IMG/VR virus record: IMGVR_UViG_3300022905_000070
Location: 1-22,000 of that record
Length of the DNA stretch: 22,000 nucleotides
Direction: 5' to 3' (one strand)
Source of the DNA: a virus
A model generated the notes under the pieces. That model was not told where the DNA came from and made no database searches. It worked only from the letters and a program-made list of their open reading frames with translations. This document shows, in pieces, positions 21,222 to 22,000 of the stretch. A program made the translations under genes and the position numbers. Each line of letters begins with the position of its first letter. The first letter of the stretch is position 1.

Positions 21222-21288
21222 GGTGATTGTAGCGGAAGTTCTCGAAAGACGATACGCTAGAAACAGACGGCTTCGAAAGAATAAATAA
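21121..21288 (+). CDS. Small basic protein overlapping the previous gene (55 aa)
   Basis: The ATG at 21121 has GGAG at 21112-21115. The product begins MQEDTLIDTGIELKQRAKRL and ends in a very basic helix (SEAARARRKRNKVIVAEVLE, then RRYARNRRLRKNK). It overlaps the previous gene by 101 nt in another frame; a shorter start at 21184 would give 34 residues and a 38-nt overlap. A small nucleic-acid-binding protein is possible. It is uncertain which overlapping frame is used, or whether both are. Confidence 0.45.
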   Translation: MQEDTLIDTGIELKQRAKRLKMSEAARARRKRNKVIVAEVLERRYARNRRLRKNK

Positions 21289-21318
21289 AGATAGGTTGGT
21301 CGCTTAATAGACCCGATA

Positions 21319-21336
21319 ATCCCTACTGTCAGGGAT
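21319..21336 (+). other. Short intergenic hairpin
   Basis: ATCCCT (21319-21324) pairs with AGGGAT (21331-21336) around a 6-nt loop ACTGTC. It lies in the 110-bp gap between the basic gene and the small membrane protein. No U-tract follows, so a terminator role is doubtful. Confidence 0.5.
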
Positions 21337-21398
21337 AACAACAAAGGAGAATGCATCCTAGATCTATAACTAGGCTCTGCTACATTTACGGAGATCCA

Positions 21399-21542
21399 AT
21401 GCTAAGATGGTATGATTATTTGATTGTATGTTTTTTCGCATACACCATAAGCCAGGGATTACAACATGGTCTTTTCTGGGCTATCATAGGTTGGGTCTCC
21501 TTTGTTCAATATATGTATCAGAGGAGAGATGGTAGTGTCTGA
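21399..21542 (+). CDS. Small membrane protein (47 aa)
   Basis: GGAG at about 21390-21393 supports the ATG at 21399; the in-frame ATG at 21351 has a ribosome site only 1 nt away and its extra residues look unstructured. The product begins MLRWYDYLIVCFFAYTI and continues GLFWAIIGWVSFVQYMYQRR, giving one or two short membrane helices with a basic end. Such small inner-membrane proteins are common in T4-like phages and often of unknown function. The end overlaps the next start. Confidence 0.65.
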   Translation: MLRWYDYLIVCFFAYTISQGLQHGLFWAIIGWVSFVQYMYQRRDGSV

Positions 21543-21798
21543 TGATTTTTTTGATTTTGGCTTTACAGCAGTAGATGAGACTGAACTTCAGGCTGTACAA
21601 GATGCGCGAAAAACTGTAGGTGATGTTGAAGTTAAGGCTAATACAACTCAAGAAAAGCTTGATAAACTTTATAATGCTATTACACCGTTATTGAATAATT
21701 TAAAGAAAAATCCTGAAAAGGAGTATATATTATGGCCAAACCGTATCGAAAAAGTAGAACAATTCGAGACCCATCTACTCAATATTTATCGTTCTTAG
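21535..21798 (+). CDS. Conserved-looking T4-like small protein with WPNR motif (87 aa)
   Basis: I choose GTG at 21535, 8 nt after GAGGAG (21521-21526); the ATG at 21529 is only 2 nt from it. The product begins SDDFFDFGFTAVDETELQAV, is helical, and ends NLKKNPEKEYILWPNRIEKV followed by EQFETHLLNIY. The KNPEKxYIxWPNR block is a signature I recognise from small proteins of T4-like phages, but I am not sure of the name and assign none. The gene holds the start and ribosome site of another short ORF within its 3' end. Confidence 0.75.
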   Translation: MSDDFFDFGFTAVDETELQAVQDARKTVGDVEVKANTTQEKLDKLYNAITPLLNNLKKNPEKEYILWPNRIEKVEQFETHLLNIYRS

Positions 21799-21833
21799 AA
21801 AAAAAATTACAAGTGGTTGTTTTTATTGAATAA
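21732..21833 (+). CDS. Short overlapping ORF with strong ribosome site (33 aa)
   Basis: AAAAGGAG at 21716-21723 lies 8 nt before the ATG, inside the preceding gene. The 33-codon ORF begins MAKPYRKSRTIRDPSTQYLS and continues FLEKKLQVVVFIE, a basic start followed by a hydrophobic end. It overlaps the previous gene for 67 nt in another frame. The ribosome site is nearly ideal, but the product is very short and unrecognised. Confidence 0.5.
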   Translation: MAKPYRKSRTIRDPSTQYLSFLEKKLQVVVFIE

Positions 21834-21849
21834 CTTCGTGCACTTTTTT

Positions 21850-21886
21850 GTGTACATTTCGGCTTTTTTAGTATATAATATATCTA
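21850..21886 (+). promoter_or_regulatory. GTGTACATTT-type promoter at the right end
   Basis: GTGTACA at 21850-21856 (decamer GTGTACATTT), 17-nt spacer, TATAAT at 21874-21879, predicted +1 A21886 in CTATAA. The leader to the ATG at 21917 contains AGAGGAG. Confidence 0.9.
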
Positions 21887-21916
21887 TAAAATGAAAAAAG
21901 CAAAGAGGAGCTTACC

Positions 21917-22000
21917 ATGAAAAATCTTAACAAACTTATCGAAGATCTTAAAGCCTTAACTATCGATCCAGAAGTTATTGAAATGGATTTGGTTGATATG
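21917..22000 (+). CDS. Unknown protein, N-terminal 28 residues (partial)
   Basis: The gene begins at ATG 21917 with AGAGGAG 7 nt upstream and runs out of the window. The visible residues begin MKNLNKLIEDLKALTIDPEV, a helical start with no recognised motif. It has its own family promoter. Confidence 0.75.
   Translation, partial: MKNLNKLIEDLKALTIDPEVIEMDLVDM

Noticed and set aside
21351-21398. Upstream start for the small membrane protein
   Set aside because: GGAG is only 1 nt from this ATG, and the added residues do not look like part of the membrane protein; the start at 21399 has proper spacing.
1-22000. CRISPR array, insertion sequence, integrase or attachment site
   Set aside because: No regularly spaced repeats, transposase or integrase motifs were seen. 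The tRNA has no duplicated 3' end in the window, so no attachment site is called.

Overview
The window reads as part of the genome of a large tailed phage of the T4-like myovirus type, probably from a marine or aquatic bacterium. The evidence is AT-rich DNA, tight packing with every gene on the + strand, a T4-type RNase H, a SegE-like GIY-YIG nuclease, copies of the T4 late-promoter octamer TATAAATA, modular tail fibres, a B12-dependent ribonucleotide reductase, an FmdB-like protein and a phage-encoded tRNA-Arg. The host cannot be named. The nested Rz/Rz1 spanin pair implies a Gram-negative host.

Layout. (1) 1-4591 is virion adhesin territory: the end of a LamG-fold fibre, a 58-residue linker gene, two fibres that share an N-terminal docking peptide but differ downstream, and a small unknown. 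An 11-bp tandem of late-promoter-like octamers precedes the second fibre. (2) 4611-6602 is a lysis and envelope block: i-spanin, overlapping o-spanin, a membrane coiled-coil protein, a DUF1353 protein with a membrane anchor, and a thermonuclease homologue. (3) 6729-13547 is nucleotide and DNA metabolism: class II RNR (nrdJ) with a coupled zinc-ribbon miniprotein, a GIY-YIG nuclease, RNase H, small conserved proteins, a RecB-like exonuclease and a deoxyribonucleotidase. (4) 13507-14032 holds a small unknown and an EF-hand protein with two membrane helices. (5) 14053-19345 is an eight-gene overlapping cassette: a GT-A glycosyltransferase, a sulfotransferase, two methyltransferases, two GT25 glycosyltransferases, a DxD glycosyltransferase and a Rossmann-like protein. 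It looks like a glycan-building and capping pathway. (6) 19407-22000 carries a metallopeptidase-like protein, small unknowns, a structured non-coding stretch, tRNA-Arg(UCU) and more small overlapping genes.

Regulation. Seven sigma70-like promoters share one architecture: G(T/G)TACA-type -35, a spacer of exactly 17 nt, TATAAT, and a predicted +1 at an A. Five share the exact decamer GTGTACATTT. One places its predicted +1 on the A of an ATG, suggesting a leaderless mRNA. These probably drive early and metabolic genes, while TATAAATA elements mark fibres and possibly a few others for late expression.

The strongest second-look items are the glycan cassette with its sulfotransferase, the promoter family with its leaderless member, the Ca2+-loop membrane protein as a holin candidate, the structured RNA region before the tRNA, and an in-frame stop at the left edge of the LamG fibre. 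All functional statements come from reading motifs; no database search was run.
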